Made by a program: the position numbers and the translations under genes
In this document: positions 45,001 through 52,544 of the stretch, piece after piece
How the letters are laid out: every line of letters starts with the position of its first letter
How positions within the stretch are numbered: the stretch's first letter is position 1
Notes under the pieces: model-generated
What the model was told of the DNA's origin: nothing
The model's input: the letters and a program-made list of their open reading frames with translations, nothing else
Database searches by the model: none
From: Chitinophagaceae bacterium
Lineage (GTDB): Bacteria; Bacteroidota; Bacteroidia; Chitinophagales; Chitinophagaceae
Direction of reading: 5' to 3'
Assembly (NCBI GenBank): GCA_017307755.1
Contig: JAFKGQ010000006.1
Span: 620,001-684,000, forward strand
Length of the DNA: 64,000 bases

Positions 45001-46236
45001 GGGGATGCGGCTGGCCGGATCGCTGATAATGCTGCTGTATTCGGAGTTGGCTGCGTTGAAAGGATACTCCAATCCCGTCCTTGGTATAATATTAGGGTTA
45101 TATGGAGCGCTTTCACCCAGGTCCATAAGCCCCACGATATTCCTCGAGCCCGTATCGATCCCATTACGGTTGGTGACCCACACTTCCATCCGGAGGATAT
45201 TCACCTGCGAAGTGACGACGGGCAGCTTGGACATGGCCCTGTTAAAATATTTGCGGAAATACTGCGACAGCAGGAAGTGCCGGTTCTCTTCATAGTCATC
45301 CGCCTTGAATTGATACGAGGTCACCGCCGCTCCGCCCTGGGAAGACACCGATTGCTTTTGGGAACGCTGGTTGGCCAGGACCGCAGTAACGGACAATTTT
45401 CCGAACTGCAGCTTTGTTTTGATCCCAAAAAGGGATTGGGCGCCGCTCATCAGGGTACTGGGCGTAGTAAAAGAGACATTCCCCGCTTCTATCTTCTTGA
45501 TGATCTCATCGGGGCCGCCTGTATAGTCCAGTTTTAATTGGTTCTCAAAGTCAAAGTTGGCGAGTGTGTTATAGCTGATGGGCAGCTTTAGTTTATCCCC
45601 GATATTACCGATGACATTTATATTGGCATTTTCCTGGAAGTCGAAGCCGCCGGTTCTCCGGGCCCTTTCCGGAAGGGTGGGGTTCTGGATATTTTGCCCC
45701 TGGTAGCCCACCGTAAGGTCCACATTACCCTGGGGCCGGATATCTATCTTCCCGTTGCCAAATATCCGGTTGAAAAGATTGTCCCCGACAGACAGTTTTG
45801 GACGCAGGAGCTTTTTATTCAAGGCGCTCAACGCATCCGCCCGCTTCCGGAAATAATCATTCTCCGACTGCTGGGACTGCAACATCATCAACTCGTCAAA
45901 TGTAAGATAGGTGGGTTTTCTATAATATTGATTCCCAATTTTTTCTACAATATAATAATGCTTGGTAACAGGGTCGTACTCGATAGAATCCCGGATATTT
46001 GACGGGTCCCTCAGATCAAAAGGGTTCCTGTTCCGGTTGGTAAACGGGTCGCCCCTGCGGTCATGCAGGGGAAAATGCATCGAGTCGGCAGGACGTCCTG
46101 CTGTATCCTTTCCCTTTTGTGTGGAATCTGCCCGTTTTGTGGAATCCTGGGTCTGTTGAGCGGATACGGTTATACATAACCCTACCAGAGCGGCGGTCAT
46201 CACCGTTGAAACCAAATGAAACAAATATCGCGTCAA
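39046..46236 (-). CDS. sprA: Cell-surface protein SprA (type IX secretion translocon)
   Basis: A 2396-aa SprA/Sov, the very large outer-membrane barrel that forms the export channel of the type IX secretion system and is needed for gliding in flavobacteria. The signal peptide (MTAALVGLCITVSAQ) and hallmark segments support this: RGNVDLTVGYQGQ-like PQGNVDLTVGYQGQNIQNP, YIDDFEGSTSSIDLR, EVWFNELRLTDISQKGGWAA and the C-terminal NDLTLRLDFSIRDNATSSSYL. The first codon appears to be TTG at 46236; the next ATG would remove most of the signal peptide. A PorE-like protein is encoded 7 kb away. ruvA lies just upstream on the same strand. Confidence 0.95.
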   Translation of the reverse strand: MTRYLFHLVSTVMTAALVGLCITVSAQQTQDSTKRADSTQKGKDTAGRPADSMHFPLHDRRGDPFTNRNRNPFDLRDPSNIRDSIEYDPVTKHYYIVEKIGNQYYRKPTYLTFDELMMLQSQQSENDYFRKRADALSALNKKLLRPKLSVGDNLFNRIFGNGKIDIRPQGNVDLTVGYQGQNIQNPTLPERARRTGGFDFQENANINVIGNIGDKLKLPISYNTLANFDFENQLKLDYTGGPDEIIKKIEAGNVSFTTPSTLMSGAQSLFGIKTKLQFGKLSVTAVLANQRSQKQSVSSQGGAAVTSYQFKADDYEENRHFLLSQYFRKYFNRAMSKLPVVTSQVNILRMEVWVTNRNGIDTGSRNIVGLMDLGESAPYNPNIIPRTGLEYPFNAANSEYSSIISDPASRIPSQAANKLNSLGLQQVQDFEMVYARKLSASDYYFNPQIGFISVNQTLQANDVLAVAYQYSYNGKIYQVGEFSSDVPPDTVAGTGSGSQKVLYLKLLKATSQRTNLPLWNLMMKNVYALKTATGNYLSNIQQAGFQFNILYDEPSKGTKRYIPEGPKANIPLLTLLNLDRLNTRNDPQPDGIFDYLEGYTVLSQQGRVIFPLLEPFGHDLDSVAFTGAPQDLKAKYIFHQLYDTIKAVAQTYANVDRYVLQGVAKGQATANLQLGAYNVPPGSVVVTAGGLTLKENVDYVVDYNMGTVQVINQAILNSGVPVNVSYENNASFGLQQRSFMGLRFDYQAKNTPKEALNIGATIERLNERPFFSKTNYGEDPIRNTMYGADISYRGQLPQLTRLLDKLPFYTTKEMSTINAYGEMAILKPGHPPQIGKGTSGAVYIDDFEGSTSSIDLRFPLTSWALASTPQKNGLFPEADLKDSIEYGFNRAKLAWYNIEPTLQDQSNPNNPVKYQNSRLDPRISPVFVQDIFPQQSVQTGQAQLVTFDLAFYPREKGPYNYDARPGSINAATGRLNNPQKRWGGIMRAIDQTDFETNNIEVIQFWMQSPFLNNAPNPTGQLYFDLGSVSEDILRDGKKQFENGLNTPNINAAIDNSSVWGRVPANPIQVTTAFSNDASDRPYQDVGFDGMNDDDERTKYQNYLNTLAAQYGTGSAIYQSALADPSSDDFINYRDANYDKSQTGILGRYKNVNNPQGNSPIATAGQTTLTAYTLYPDQEDLNRDNTMNELEEYWEYKVDLHRDSIGVGKGFVTDSITFTPRGGGTQQTWYQFRIPISEYYKKVGNIPDFKSIQFMRMYLTGFDDSVVCRFAKLELVRNSWRSFTYVIDTTGNYTLLPTNNTTFNVTAVNIEQNSSRTPIAYVSPPGVLRQQELSNNNVNLLLNEQAMSLQICGLKNGDVRGVYKTTVLDLRRYGTMDMFIHAEGVTSTNGISDNDLSAVIRLGSDFVSNYYEIKIPLKRTNWGATLDTDVWPADNNLNLTLQRLIQLKINRNSHGTSNVYYKETDPNGRSFAILGNPNLGSVEAIFLGVQNVRQPTICTEVWFNELRLTDISQKGGWAAVGKVETKLADLGTVNISGSVRTAGFGSIDQNTNERSLDNNTQFDAAANLELGKLLPKKAAMSIPVYAGITKTTSTPQYDPFDLDIKLKDKINGTPSAQKDSVREQAVDQTTVQTVNFTNVHKNNTTGKPNKIYSIENFNVSYSYNRSEHHSPLAVEDELITNKASLAYNYTHTARYWEPFKKMKPRTPWLALIRDFNINPVPSVLGFQANVVRQFGAYRSRNIGGPKDILPETYNKFFTFDRMYTLRWDLTRSFSVDYTATNRAWVDEDSGRLNSSQRRKMWRNFWKGGRTILYMQSANATYTLPTAKIPALDWTTIRAGYSSTFTWTGASQLAAYLGNSIQNTQQRTLLADLDFTRLYSKWKILGRLDQTGAPPGRPPATGKDTARNKPSFQRPVPELKGVAKGLAKLLTSLKHVTFNYSDNSSSTIYGFLDSTQALGMNWRDNQPGWGYVFGKRPDTTFINKLGQKRLLTTDTTFNNQNIITYSQRITATAILEPVRDLHISITFDKTFGKNYSELYKDTAGGSGYSRLNPYMAGTFSISYISFGTLFEKYKPNELSQTFQKFENYRSIISQRLGSINKYTGGLVGADGYALGYSKYAQDVLIPAFIAAYTGKSPSKVALINETGGSDVTSNPFSGYLPKPNWNISYTGLAKLPGFNKVFTSFNITNAYTSTLSMNSFNSQLNYQDPLGYGQPGFRDSISGNFVPYYQVPNITIQEQFAPLLDVDMQFVNQLQAKVGYSKSRQLSLSLIDFQLSETRSTEITIGAGFRKRGVSLPFKIKMPGQSASSNKLQNDLTLRLDFSIRDNATSSSYLDQNAALPTGGQRIVRISPSIDYVLNNRINVKFYFDQSRTTPKISTTPPITTTKGGLQIRISLAP

Positions 46237-46279
46237 TTTTCCCCCAAGAATTAGGTTAAGTACAAGTAGGAACGATAGG

Positions 46280-46864
46280 CTAAAGTGTTTTTAAAGCTTT
46301 CTTAATAACGTCCTCAACCTTATGGCTTTCGGACTTCTCACTCAGGACCTTGCGAACGGCATTTTCTGCGGCAGGCCGGGCTATGCCAAGCGCAATTAGT
46401 GCATTTAACGCATCCTGTTCCAAGCTATTGTCTATCAATGATGAAATATTTGTTTCCACTTTGTTCTTACCCAGCTTGTCCCGCAGCTCCAAAATGACCC
46501 TTTCCGCCGACTTTTTCCCGATGCCTTTGATACTCTCCAATTGCCGGGCATTCCCCTGGAGAATGGCGCGGGTGATTTCCTCCGGTTTCATGGAGGACAA
46601 CATCATCCTGGCCGTGGAAGCGCCTACACCCGAGACGCTGATCAGTTGGATAAACAGGTCCTTCTCCGCCCTGTCAAAAAAGCCGTATAGAACATGGGCA
46701 TCTTCCCTGATATGCAGATATGTCAGCAGGAGCCCCTTATCCAGGTCCTGTATCTGTGAATAGGTATGCAGGCTTATTTGCAGCTCATATCCCACACCGC
46801 CAACATCCACATGCAAAAGGGCAGGACTCTTGAGGACAAAATCTCCACGTAAAAAAGCAATCAT
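46280..46864 (-). CDS. ruvA: Holliday junction branch migration protein RuvA
   Basis: A 194-aa RuvA that binds Holliday junctions and recruits the RuvB motor. It begins MIAFLRGDFVLKSPALLHVDVGGVGYEL (OB fold), followed by RMMLSSMKPEEITRAILQGNARQLESIKGIGKKSAERVILELRDKL (two helix-hairpin-helix motifs) and a C-terminal RuvB-binding domain (DALNALIALGIARPAAENAVRKVL). The open frame extends far upstream, but only the ATG at 46864 fits. It is divergent from fabH and 43 bases upstream of sprA. Confidence 0.94.
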   Translation of the reverse strand: MIAFLRGDFVLKSPALLHVDVGGVGYELQISLHTYSQIQDLDKGLLLTYLHIREDAHVLYGFFDRAEKDLFIQLISVSGVGASTARMMLSSMKPEEITRAILQGNARQLESIKGIGKKSAERVILELRDKLGKNKVETNISSLIDNSLEQDALNALIALGIARPAAENAVRKVLSEKSESHKVEDVIKKALKTL

Positions 46865-46949
46865 ACTTAACTGGTTGTGAGCCCCCGAAACTATGAATAT
46901 TTTTCCCCACCTTTGTGAAAATTTTTTATTAACCTGATTGGAAATCATA

Positions 46950-47942
46950 ATGAGCCAAAAATTGACCGCCGCGATCACAGCCGTCGGAGGATATGTACCC
47001 GAAGACCGTCTTACCAACACCGACCTGGAAAAGATAGTTGATACAAATGATGAATGGATCCGCACACGCACTGGCATAGAAGAAAGAAGGATACTGAAGG
47101 GAGAAGGCAAAGCCACTTCAGACCTTTGTGTCCCCGTGGTGCAGGAGATCTGCAAAAAAAGAGGCATCAGCCCGGAAGAGATTGATTGTCTTATCGTAGC
47201 CACCGTAACTCCCGATATGTTGTTCCCTTCCACCGCCAATATCACCTGTGATAAGGTAGGAGCAAAGAATGCATGGGGGTTTGACATGAGCGCAGCCTGT
47301 TCCGGCTTTTTATACGCCCTTACCTCAGGCGCGATGTATATCGAAAGCGGAAGGTTCAAAAAAGTTATCGTCGTCGGCGCGGATAAGATGAGCAGCATCG
47401 TCGACTACAGCGATCGTACTACCTGTATCATCTTTGGCGACGGCGCCGGGGGAGTGCTGTTGGAACCAAATTACCAGGGTTATGGCATACTGGACAGCAT
47501 CCTGAAAAGCGATGGCAGCGGTCGTACCCACCTGCATATGAAAGCCGGCGGATCACTTCGTCCCTCCTCTTTTGAGACGGTTGCCGCAAAAGAACATTAC
47601 ATTTATCAGGAAGGACAGGCCGTATTCAAGTTTGCCGTAAAAGGAATGGCAGATGTCAGCGCCGAGCTGATGGAGCGCAATCGCCTGTCGGCCGATGACA
47701 TCGCCTGGCTGGTGCCGCACCAGGCCAACAAACGCATCATCGATGCCACGGCCCATCGCATGGGACTCTCCGGAGAAAAGGTCATGGTAAACATACAACG
47801 TTACGGGAACACCACCGCCGGCACCATTCCTCTCTGCCTGTGGGACTGGGAAAACAAATTGAATAAAGGGGACAACCTCGTCCTGGCCGCTTTTGGCGGA
47901 GGTTTTACCTGGGGCGCAACCCTCGTAAAGTGGGGACATTAA
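46950..47942 (+). CDS. fabH: 3-oxoacyl-ACP synthase III
   Basis: A 330-aa FabH/KAS III that condenses an acyl-CoA primer with malonyl-ACP. The Cys-His-Asn triad lies in [21 protein letters not shown] and [15 protein letters not shown]; also [15 protein letters not shown] and TRTGIEERR at the N-terminus. In this phylum FabH usually takes branched primers, which would come from the E1 dehydrogenase at 17.3-19.4 kb. The ATG at 46950 is preferred over a TTG at 46938. Confidence 0.94.
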   Translation: MSQKLTAAITAVGGYVPEDRLTNTDLEKIVDTNDEWIRTRTGIEERRILKGEGKATSDLCVPVVQEICKKRGISPEEIDCLIVATVTPDMLFPSTANITCDKVGAKNAWGFDMSAACSGFLYALTSGAMYIESGRFKKVIVVGADKMSSIVDYSDRTTCIIFGDGAGGVLLEPNYQGYGILDSILKSDGSGRTHLHMKAGGSLRPSSFETVAAKEHYIYQEGQAVFKFAVKGMADVSAELMERNRLSADDIAWLVPHQANKRIIDATAHRMGLSGEKVMVNIQRYGNTTAGTIPLCLWDWENKLNKGDNLVLAAFGGGFTWGATLVKWGH

Positions 47943-47981
47943 ATAGCCGCAAACTACCAGCTGCGAAAAAAGATCAAAGCC

Positions 47982-48446
47982 ATGAATATAGAAATACGCC
48001 GCGCAGTGGAGGAAGACTGCCCCCGGTTACTCGAACTCGTCCGGGAACTGGCGGATTATGAGCGGGCACATCATGAAGTTATTGTTACACTACAACATTT
48101 TATTGATAGTGGCTTTGGCCCTCACCCCGTCTGGTGGGCATTTGTAGCTGACATTGATGGAAAAGTAGAGGGATTTGCGCTTTATTACATTCGCTATAGC
48201 ACCTGGAAAGGACAACGGATGTACCTCGAAGATCTCATCGTCACCGAAAAGATGCGGGGGAAAGGACTGGGTAAATTATTGTTTGACCGGTTGCTGATAG
48301 AAGTAAAGGAAAAGAATTTCCAGGGAATGGCTTGGCAGGTATTGGATTGGAACGAGCCCGCTATCAACTTCTATAAAAAATATAAGGCTGCTTTCGATGC
48401 AGGCTGGATCAATTGCGCAATAGATAATCCGGACTTCCGCCCTTAG
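47982..48446 (+). CDS. GNAT N-acetyltransferase (diamine acetyltransferase-like)
   Basis: A 154-aa GNAT enzyme with the layout of SAT1-type diamine/thialysine acetyltransferases: IRRAVEEDCPRLLELVRELADYERA, ALYYIRYSTWKGQRMYLEDLIV, the acetyl-CoA loop EKMRGKGLGKLLF and WQVLDWNEPAINFYKKYKA. Polyamine or lysine-analogue acetylation is likely by family. It follows fabH by 39 bases and its stop overlaps the convergent fabD stop by four bases. Confidence 0.85.
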   Translation: MNIEIRRAVEEDCPRLLELVRELADYERAHHEVIVTLQHFIDSGFGPHPVWWAFVADIDGKVEGFALYYIRYSTWKGQRMYLEDLIVTEKMRGKGLGKLLFDRLLIEVKEKNFQGMAWQVLDWNEPAINFYKKYKAAFDAGWINCAIDNPDFRP

Positions 48447-49333
48447 TTGACCCCGCTGACCTGCATTTCCTTATTGATCTTCTGCACTAGTCCCTGGAGC
48501 ACTTTGCCTGGCCCGATCTCCGTGAATTGAGACGCCCCATCAGTAATCATGGCTTGCACACTTTGGGTCCAGCGCACAGCCCCTGTCAGTTGATCGATCA
48601 GGTTCTTTTTTATCTCATCCCTGGCAACTACAGCCTTGGCGGCTACATTCTGATAAATGGGACAGGTGGGGTTATAAAAAGTCGTTTTCTCGATGGCCTG
48701 CTGTAACTCATCTTTGGCATCATTCATCAGAGGAGAATGGAACGCGCCTCCCACCGGCAAGAGTAACGCCCGTTTGGCGCCCGCGGCTTTCAGCCGCTCG
48801 CAGGCTATTTCCACACCTTTTATCGAACCGCTTATTACAAGTTGACCCGGACAGTTATAATTGGCTGGTACGACAACCTCGCCCGTCTCCTGCTGTACTT
48901 CCGCACAAATAGCTTCCACTTTCTCATCTGCCAGACCCAATACTGCCGCCATAGTAGACGGCGTTTTTTCACATGCACGCTGCATGGCCTGCGCACGCGC
49001 GATCACCAGTTTCAGGCCATCCTCAAAGCTCAGTACGCTATTTGCTACAAGGGCGGAGAACTCCCCTAAAGAATGTCCCGCCACCATATCCGGCTTGTTA
49101 TTCTCGATCCCTTTGAAAGCAATCACCGAATGAAGAAAGATGGCCGGCTGCGTAACCTTTGTCTGCTTCAGGTCTGCTTCACTGCCGGAGAACATGACAT
49201 CGGAGATGCGAAACCCTGCAATTTCATTCGCCTGTTCAAATAATTTCTTTGCAAAAGCGCTATTCTCATAAAGGGTTTTTCCCATACCCGGGAATTGAGA
49301 TCCCTGTCCTGGAAAAATAAACGCATGCTTCAT
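48443..49333 (-). CDS. fabD: Malonyl-CoA:ACP transacylase
   Basis: A 296-aa FabD that loads malonyl onto ACP. FIFPGQGSQFPGMG is the N-terminal motif, AGHSLGEFSALV carries the nucleophilic Ser, and LPVGGAFHSPLMNDAKDEL the catalytic His. The ATG at 49333 gives MKHAFIFPGQG; two codons upstream another ATG is possible. It faces fabH across the GNAT gene, so it is not in the same operon. Confidence 0.94.
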   Translation of the reverse strand: MKHAFIFPGQGSQFPGMGKTLYENSAFAKKLFEQANEIAGFRISDVMFSGSEADLKQTKVTQPAIFLHSVIAFKGIENNKPDMVAGHSLGEFSALVANSVLSFEDGLKLVIARAQAMQRACEKTPSTMAAVLGLADEKVEAICAEVQQETGEVVVPANYNCPGQLVISGSIKGVEIACERLKAAGAKRALLLPVGGAFHSPLMNDAKDELQQAIEKTTFYNPTCPIYQNVAAKAVVARDEIKKNLIDQLTGAVRWTQSVQAMITDGASQFTEIGPGKVLQGLVQKINKEMQVSGVN

Positions 49334-49462
49334 ACACAATAGGGTTTATAAAACAAATATGCCACAAAGACCCGATTCAAAAAAGAAAATATTTCGGCAA
49401 AAAATTGTTATGAGAATGGCCGCCGGCCCCTCGTTCGAGCACCCGATCCCATTCGGTAGAGA

Positions 49463-50059
49463 TCAATGGAGCCTGGAAGAGATCAATTTGACAAACTCAC
49501 TGCGGGTTTCATTCTTCTCAAATTCTCCCCAGAAGGCGGAAGTAGTTGTGACGGAATTTTGTTTCTGGACGCCCCTCATCATCATACAAAGATGAGATGC
49601 CTCGATGACCACCGCCACACCCAATGGGTTCAGGGATTCTTTTATAGCGTGCAGTATCTGCGTGGTCAGTCTTTCCTGCACCTGCAGACGGCGCGAATAA
49701 ACGTCTACCACCCGGGCGATCTTGCTGAGTCCCGTGATCCAGCCATTGGGTATATATGCTACATGCGCTTTCCCAAAAAAAGGCAGCATATGATGTTCGC
49801 ACAAACTATATATTTCAATATCCTTTACCAGGATCATCTCGCTGACATCTTCATGGAACTTGGCAGAATCCAGAATAGCTTTTGCATCCATGTCATACCC
49901 CTGCGTTAAGAATTGCATAGCTTTGGCAACCCTTTCCGGAGTCTTCAAAAGCCCCTCCCTGTCAGGGTCTTCTCCCAACAGCGCCAGCGCATTCTTGTAA
50001 TTACCGGTAAGTCCTGAAGTGATCTTTTCATCATACTGCTCGACTTTCTTATAGGCCAT
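49463..50059 (-). CDS. folE: GTP cyclohydrolase I
   Basis: A 198-aa FolE that makes dihydroneopterin triphosphate from GTP. The zinc and catalytic residues are in [21 protein letters not shown], with [23 protein letters not shown] and a C-terminal [15 protein letters not shown] (the zinc Cys). It follows two tandem PTPS genes on the same strand (58 bases), giving a pterin-forming set. Confidence 0.95.
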   Translation of the reverse strand: MAYKKVEQYDEKITSGLTGNYKNALALLGEDPDREGLLKTPERVAKAMQFLTQGYDMDAKAILDSAKFHEDVSEMILVKDIEIYSLCEHHMLPFFGKAHVAYIPNGWITGLSKIARVVDVYSRRLQVQERLTTQILHAIKESLNPLGVAVVIEASHLCMMMRGVQKQNSVTTTSAFWGEFEKNETRSEFVKLISSRLH

Positions 50060-50117
50060 GGCTTCTCGAAATTTTAATATTTACTGTTCTTACTATTCGT
50101 CGTTTGTACCGTCTGTT

Positions 50118-50537
50118 CTATGCCGGGTATTCCACAAAATTCCTTTCCGTCTCGTGCAGCCTTACCAGGACGTATAGATCCGGATCGATCCTTTTTCGCA
50201 GCAAATCATAGATCACTTTTACAATATTCTCCGCGGTAGGATTCAGGTTCCTGAATTCTACGGTATCTAAGTTGAGGTTCTTATGATCAAACCTATCCAG
50301 CACTTCCTCTTTTACGATGACAGATAATTTCTTCATATCCATCACGTATCCCGTCTCCGGGTCCGGCTCGCCCACCACTTTCACGATCAACTCGTAATTG
50401 TGCCCGTGATAATGCGGGTTGCTGCATTTGCCAAAGACCTCAAAATTCTTTTTATCATCCCATGCAGGATTGAAAATGCGATGCGCCGCATTAAAATGCT
50501 CCTTTCGGAAAACAGCCACCTTGTTACTCACGTTCAT
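50118..50537 (-). CDS. 6-pyruvoyltetrahydropterin synthase/QueD family protein, paralog 2
   Basis: A 139-aa PTPS-family lyase. Zinc ligands are FNAAHRIFNPAWDD and the HGH in FGKCSNPHYHGHNYEL. The catalytic Cys is spaced as CX5HGH, the pattern of biopterin-type PTPS, rather than the CX3HGH of E. coli QueD. MDMKKLSVIVKEEVLDRFDHKNLN and TAENIVKVIYDLL complete the fold. It lies between folE and a paralog in one operon. Either queuosine precursor or biopterin-like synthesis is possible. Confidence 0.85.
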   Translation of the reverse strand: MNVSNKVAVFRKEHFNAAHRIFNPAWDDKKNFEVFGKCSNPHYHGHNYELIVKVVGEPDPETGYVMDMKKLSVIVKEEVLDRFDHKNLNLDTVEFRNLNPTAENIVKVIYDLLRKRIDPDLYVLVRLHETERNFVEYPA

Positions 50538-50561
50538 ACGTATCTTTTTTAATAAACCACC

Positions 50562-50969
50562 TCAACCAAAATACTCCACATATATCCTCGGCGTCTCGTA
50601 CAGCTTGATACAGTGCAATTGTACGGACGAAGGAAGATGCGGCTGTAATTGCCTCCAGATGCCGATGGCCAAGTTTTCGGTAGAGCACATTTGTCCCTGC
50701 AGGAAATCCACATCCATGTTCAGGTTTTTATGATCCACCTTCTCGATAACATGATCCCTGATCAGTTCGCTCAGCCGTTTGACATCAAATAAAAATCCGG
50801 TATTCGGATCCGGCTCGCCTTTAATGGTTACAAAAAGTTCATAATTGTGTCCATGCCAGTTCTCATTGGCGCATTTCCCAAATACCGCTTCATTCTGTTC
50901 CTTGCTCCAGCCGGGGTTAAACAGCCTATGCGCCGCATTAAAATGTTCTACACGGGTCAAATACACCAT
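50562..50969 (-). CDS. 6-pyruvoyltetrahydropterin synthase/QueD family protein, paralog 1
   Basis: A 135-aa PTPS-family protein, clearly related to the next gene: FNAAHRLFNPGWSKE, FGKCANENWHGHNYEL (again CX5HGH), FDVKRLSELIRDHVIEKVDHKNLN and STENLAIGIWRQL. All zinc ligands and the catalytic Cys are kept, so both copies should be active. It is first of the three-gene unit with paralog 2 (24 bases away) and folE. Confidence 0.85.
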   Translation of the reverse strand: MVYLTRVEHFNAAHRLFNPGWSKEQNEAVFGKCANENWHGHNYELFVTIKGEPDPNTGFLFDVKRLSELIRDHVIEKVDHKNLNMDVDFLQGQMCSTENLAIGIWRQLQPHLPSSVQLHCIKLYETPRIYVEYFG

Positions 50970-51025
50970 ACATCTGAATTAACAAGTTCCTAAAATTTCC
51001 CCGCAAAGTTAAACATAATCGACAG

Positions 51026-51075
51026 AACGAGCCGAAGGTTCGTTGCCTGAAGATCCCGGATATTAGATTTTCCGG
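51026..51075 (+). repeat. Dispersed hairpin-plus-core repeat, copy 3
   Basis: Hairpin AACGAGCC-GAA-GGTTCGTT (51026-51044, one G-U pair) followed by a core with GAAGATCC, TTAGAT and TTTCCGG (51049-51075). It lies between the divergent PTPS and mqnB genes and ends 11 bases before the mqnB start. Confidence 0.65.
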
Positions 51076-51086
51076 ATATTTGCACC

Positions 51087-51737
51087 ATGTACATCCTGCT
51101 GGCAGCCGCCACAAGCTTTGAAATTCAGCCTACTATCGACCAACTGAAAGCAAGCCCCTCCCTTCCGGAAGGACATGAGACAGATATAGTCATCACAGGC
51201 ATCGGCTCCATCCCTACTGTTTATACACTCATGCGCCAGATTGGCAGGCGGAAACCTGACATCATCATTCAGGCAGGGATAGCCGGATGTTTTCTCCCCG
51301 GACGGATAGGCGAGGTCCTCGTCATAAAAGAAGAGGCCCTGGGAGATCTGGGTGTACAGGAAGGCGGTCAATTCAGGACCGTCTTCGACCTCCATCTTAC
51401 GGCCCCAGATATTCCCCCCTTTTCCAATGGTCTGTTGATCAATCCCCATCAAGCCCTGCTGGACATCACCGGGCTGGAAAAAGTAAGAGGCATTACCATC
51501 AACGAGATCAGCACCGACAAAACCCGCATTGGGTGGTATCAACAAAATATAGCTCCCGTTGTTGAAAGCATGGAAGGCGGGGCCCTTCATTTCACCTGTC
51601 TGAAAGAAGGCATCCCCTTTTTGCAGGTCCGGTCCGTCAGCAATGACATTGGCGTACGGGACAAAAGCAAGTGGGATATCAAGACCGCCATCACCAGCCT
51701 GAACCTCCAGCTCATACAGATCCTAAAAAAATTATAA
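51087..51737 (+). CDS. mqnB: Futalosine hydrolase
   Basis: A 216-aa nucleosidase of the PNP/MTAN fold, probably MqnB, which splits futalosine (or its 6-amino form) in the futalosine route to menaquinone. Features are MYILLAAATSFEIQPTI, ITGIGSIPTVYTL, IIQAGIAGCFLPGRIGEVLV and the nucleoside site VESMEGGALHFTCL, ending SNDIGVRDKSKWDIKTA. The call rests on the adjacent mqnD, four bases downstream, which belongs to the same pathway. Confidence 0.88.
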   Translation: MYILLAAATSFEIQPTIDQLKASPSLPEGHETDIVITGIGSIPTVYTLMRQIGRRKPDIIIQAGIAGCFLPGRIGEVLVIKEEALGDLGVQEGGQFRTVFDLHLTAPDIPPFSNGLLINPHQALLDITGLEKVRGITINEISTDKTRIGWYQQNIAPVVESMEGGALHFTCLKEGIPFLQVRSVSNDIGVRDKSKWDIKTAITSLNLQLIQILKKL

Positions 51738-51740
51738 CAG

Positions 51741-52541
51741 ATGCGACTTACCCTCGGATTCAGCCCTTGCCCCAACGATACCTTTATTTTTGATGCCCTC
51801 GTCAACAAAAAAATAGACAGCGAAGGCTTCGACTTCGACGTGCACCTGGAAGATGTACAGACTCTCAATCAATGGGCTTTGCAAGGCAGGCTGGACCTAT
51901 CCAAAATAAGTTATGGCGTCCTGCCTCTCGTGGTAGACAGATACGAACTTCTGGACGCAGGCGGCGCCTTGGGTAAGGGCGTAGGCCCCTTGTTGATCGC
52001 AAAACAACCTATCCCGGCAAAAAAGATCCCGGACTGCACCATCGCCATCCCCGGTCAAAATACCACGGCCCACCTGCTCTTTTCCCTGGCCTATCCGCAA
52101 GCCCGCAACAAACAGTTCATGATCTTCTCCGCCATCGAAGACGCCGTCCTCTCGGGACAGGTAGATTGCGGGGTCATCATCCATGAGAACCGCTTTACAT
52201 ACGGGCAAAAAGGACTGGTGAAACTGGCCGATCTGGGAGAATTTTGGGAAACAAGCACCGGCGCCCCCATACCCCTCGGTGGGATCCTTGCAAAAAAAGA
52301 CCTGGCGCCCGGCACGGCGGAGAAAATCAACCGGCTTATCCGTAAAAGTCTCGAATATGCTTTCCGGAACTACCCCACCCTTCCGGATTACGTAAGACAA
52401 CACTCGCAGGAAATGGATGAGCATGTCATGCGGCAGCACATCGATCTTTATGTAAATAATTATTCACTGGACCTGGGTGAGGACGGTCACCGGGCAGTAA
52501 AGACCCTGATGAAAACATACACCGACGTCAATACACGCTGA
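51741..52541 (+). CDS. mqnD: 1,4-dihydroxy-6-naphthoate synthase
   Basis: A 266-aa MqnD of the periplasmic-binding-protein-like fold that turns cyclic dehypoxanthinyl futalosine into 1,4-dihydroxy-6-naphthoate. Typical segments are LTLGFSPCPNDTFIFDALVNKKID, LDLSKISYGVLPLV, IAIPGQNTTAHLLFSLAYP and VDCGVIIHENRFTYGQKGL. With mqnB it marks the futalosine menaquinone pathway; the other mqn genes are not in the window. Confidence 0.94.
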   Translation: MRLTLGFSPCPNDTFIFDALVNKKIDSEGFDFDVHLEDVQTLNQWALQGRLDLSKISYGVLPLVVDRYELLDAGGALGKGVGPLLIAKQPIPAKKIPDCTIAIPGQNTTAHLLFSLAYPQARNKQFMIFSAIEDAVLSGQVDCGVIIHENRFTYGQKGLVKLADLGEFWETSTGAPIPLGGILAKKDLAPGTAEKINRLIRKSLEYAFRNYPTLPDYVRQHSQEMDEHVMRQHIDLYVNNYSLDLGEDGHRAVKTLMKTYTDVNTR

Positions 52542-52544
52542 ACC

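Noticed and set aside
39421..45295. Several long open frames antisense to sprA (for example 42481-43431 and 43747-44589)
   Set aside because: They mirror a very long coding gene with strong codon bias, have no recognisable motifs and have Arg/Ile/Leu-rich shadow composition.
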